Source: Dehalococcoidia bacterium (GTDB taxonomy: Bacteria; Chloroflexota; Dehalococcoidia; GIF9; AB-539-J10). From it: a stretch of DNA of 5,827 nucleotides. The translations under genes and the position numbers were made by a program. The notes under the pieces are model-generated. The model was given only the letters and a program-made list of their open reading frames with translations. It did no database searches and was not told the origin of the DNA. Every line of letters begins with the position of its first letter. The stretch's first letter is position 1. The stretch spans positions 1 through 5,827 of the forward strand of contig JAOUFZ010000103.1 of NCBI GenBank assembly GCA_029857995.1, given 5' to 3'. Shown here one piece after another: positions 5,381 through 5,827 of this stretch.

Positions 5381-5827
5381 TCACAATGCAAGCCGAACCT
5401 TGACGGGAGCCCGTTCGAAGTCGGCGGCAGCCATTAGAGTCCGTGGACGGAGCCTGGCCAGGGCAGCCACAAACCGGTCAGGTATGATTTCTAGACGGGT
5501 GTTGTAGAAGGTGGCAATGTTATTAAAGTAGTCACGCGCTAGGGCAATGCGCTGCTCTGCATCAACCAGCGCTTGCTGCAGTCGCAAGAAAGATTCGTTG
5601 GCTTTCAACTCCGGATAGCGCTCAACTATCACGTTCAACATCGGCGCAATCCCTTTGAAATCGGGCCCTGCCAGGCCGGGTGGTGTTGCCTCCGTCTGCG
5701 TGCGCATTTCCGCCAGCAGCTTCTGTATTTCGCTTTCGTAAGCGCGATATCCTCTGACGGTTTCCAACAGATTGGGAATCAGGTCGTACCGTCGCTTGAG
5801 TTGCACATCTACCTGCGACCAGCCCTG
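5381..5827 (-). CDS. lemA: LemA family protein (5' end outside window)
   Basis: 148 residues plus TGA (5383-5381) are visible; the frame is open to the right edge, so the start is missing. Family members are usually about 185-200 residues, so roughly 40 are lost, including the expected N-terminal membrane anchor. The fragment opens with QGWSQVDVQLKRRYDLIPNL, the LemA signature that follows the anchor. It continues with long helices predicted to form the antiparallel bundle, the conserved YPELKANESFLRLQQ (71-85), and ALARDYFNNIATFYN (95-109) before RLEIIPDRFVA. The region between the first and second helices is rich in P, G and T (44-56), and the C-terminus ends in ADFERAPVKVRLAL. LemA proteins are membrane-anchored helical bundles of uncertain biochemical function, often placed beside TPM-domain or protease genes; any such partner would be off the window. 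It is convergent with trkA. Confident family call, function unknown. Confidence 0.93.
   Translation of the reverse strand, partial: QGWSQVDVQLKRRYDLIPNLLETVRGYRAYESEIQKLLAEMRTQTEATPPGLAGPDFKGIAPMLNVIVERYPELKANESFLRLQQALVDAEQRIALARDYFNNIATFYNTRLEIIPDRFVAALARLRPRTLMAAADFERAPVKVRLAL

Noticed and set aside
5289..5507. Plus-strand open frame beginning MQEVRGSSPLSS
   Set aside because: That peptide is what the tRNA anticodon and T-arm region gives when translated, a well-known false gene. The rest of the frame is antisense to lemA.
1..5827. A previously undescribed defence or mobile system
   Set aside because: All four large gene regions belong to recognised families, the only repeats are short, and there is no nuclease, integrase, reverse transcriptase, transposase or repeat-spacer array. 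The tRNA remnant is the only hint of past mobility.

Overview
The window is ordinary bacterial chromosome of moderate GC content with dense genes, Shine-Dalgarno starts and a bacterial-type gene set. Nothing in it fixes the phylum. The mix (GT2/NodB fusion, short-loop glycerol kinase, TrkH with a half-size TrkA, LemA) fits an environmental anaerobe or Chloroflexota-like genome, but that is only an impression. I see no CRISPR array, insertion sequence, integrase, toxin or phage gene, and no convincing new multi-gene system.

Layout. Positions 1-1154, minus strand, hold a large gene that runs off the left edge: an N-terminal family-2 glycosyltransferase joined through a hydrophobic segment to the start of a NodB-type polysaccharide deacetylase. 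An intergenic region of about 300 bases (1155-1457) separates it from the divergent glpK. It holds an extended -10 promoter for the left gene, a weak candidate promoter and a 7-bp hairpin on the glpK side, and a duplicated purine-rich ribosome-binding segment just before the glpK start. Glycerol kinase (1458-2945) is complete. After 73 bases come trkH (3019-4467) and trkA (4469-5146), separated by one base, which together encode a potassium uptake channel and its cytoplasmic gating subunit. A degenerate tRNA-Ala(TGC)-like sequence (about 5260-5325) follows, overlapped on its 5' side by a 7-bp hairpin. The right edge carries the 3' three quarters of a minus-strand lemA (5381-5827), convergent with trkHA.

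How the genes relate. Only trkH and trkA clearly form a functional unit. glpK lies upstream on the same strand but no glycerol facilitator or glycerol-3-phosphate dehydrogenase is adjacent. The glycosyltransferase-deacetylase and LemA both act at the membrane or cell envelope, with no visible link to potassium or glycerol metabolism. The points most worth a second look are the GT2-NodB fusion and its domain order, the tRNA-Ala remnant as a possible old integration site, the missing fructose-bisphosphate loop in GlpK, and the non-canonical glycine motif of TrkA.
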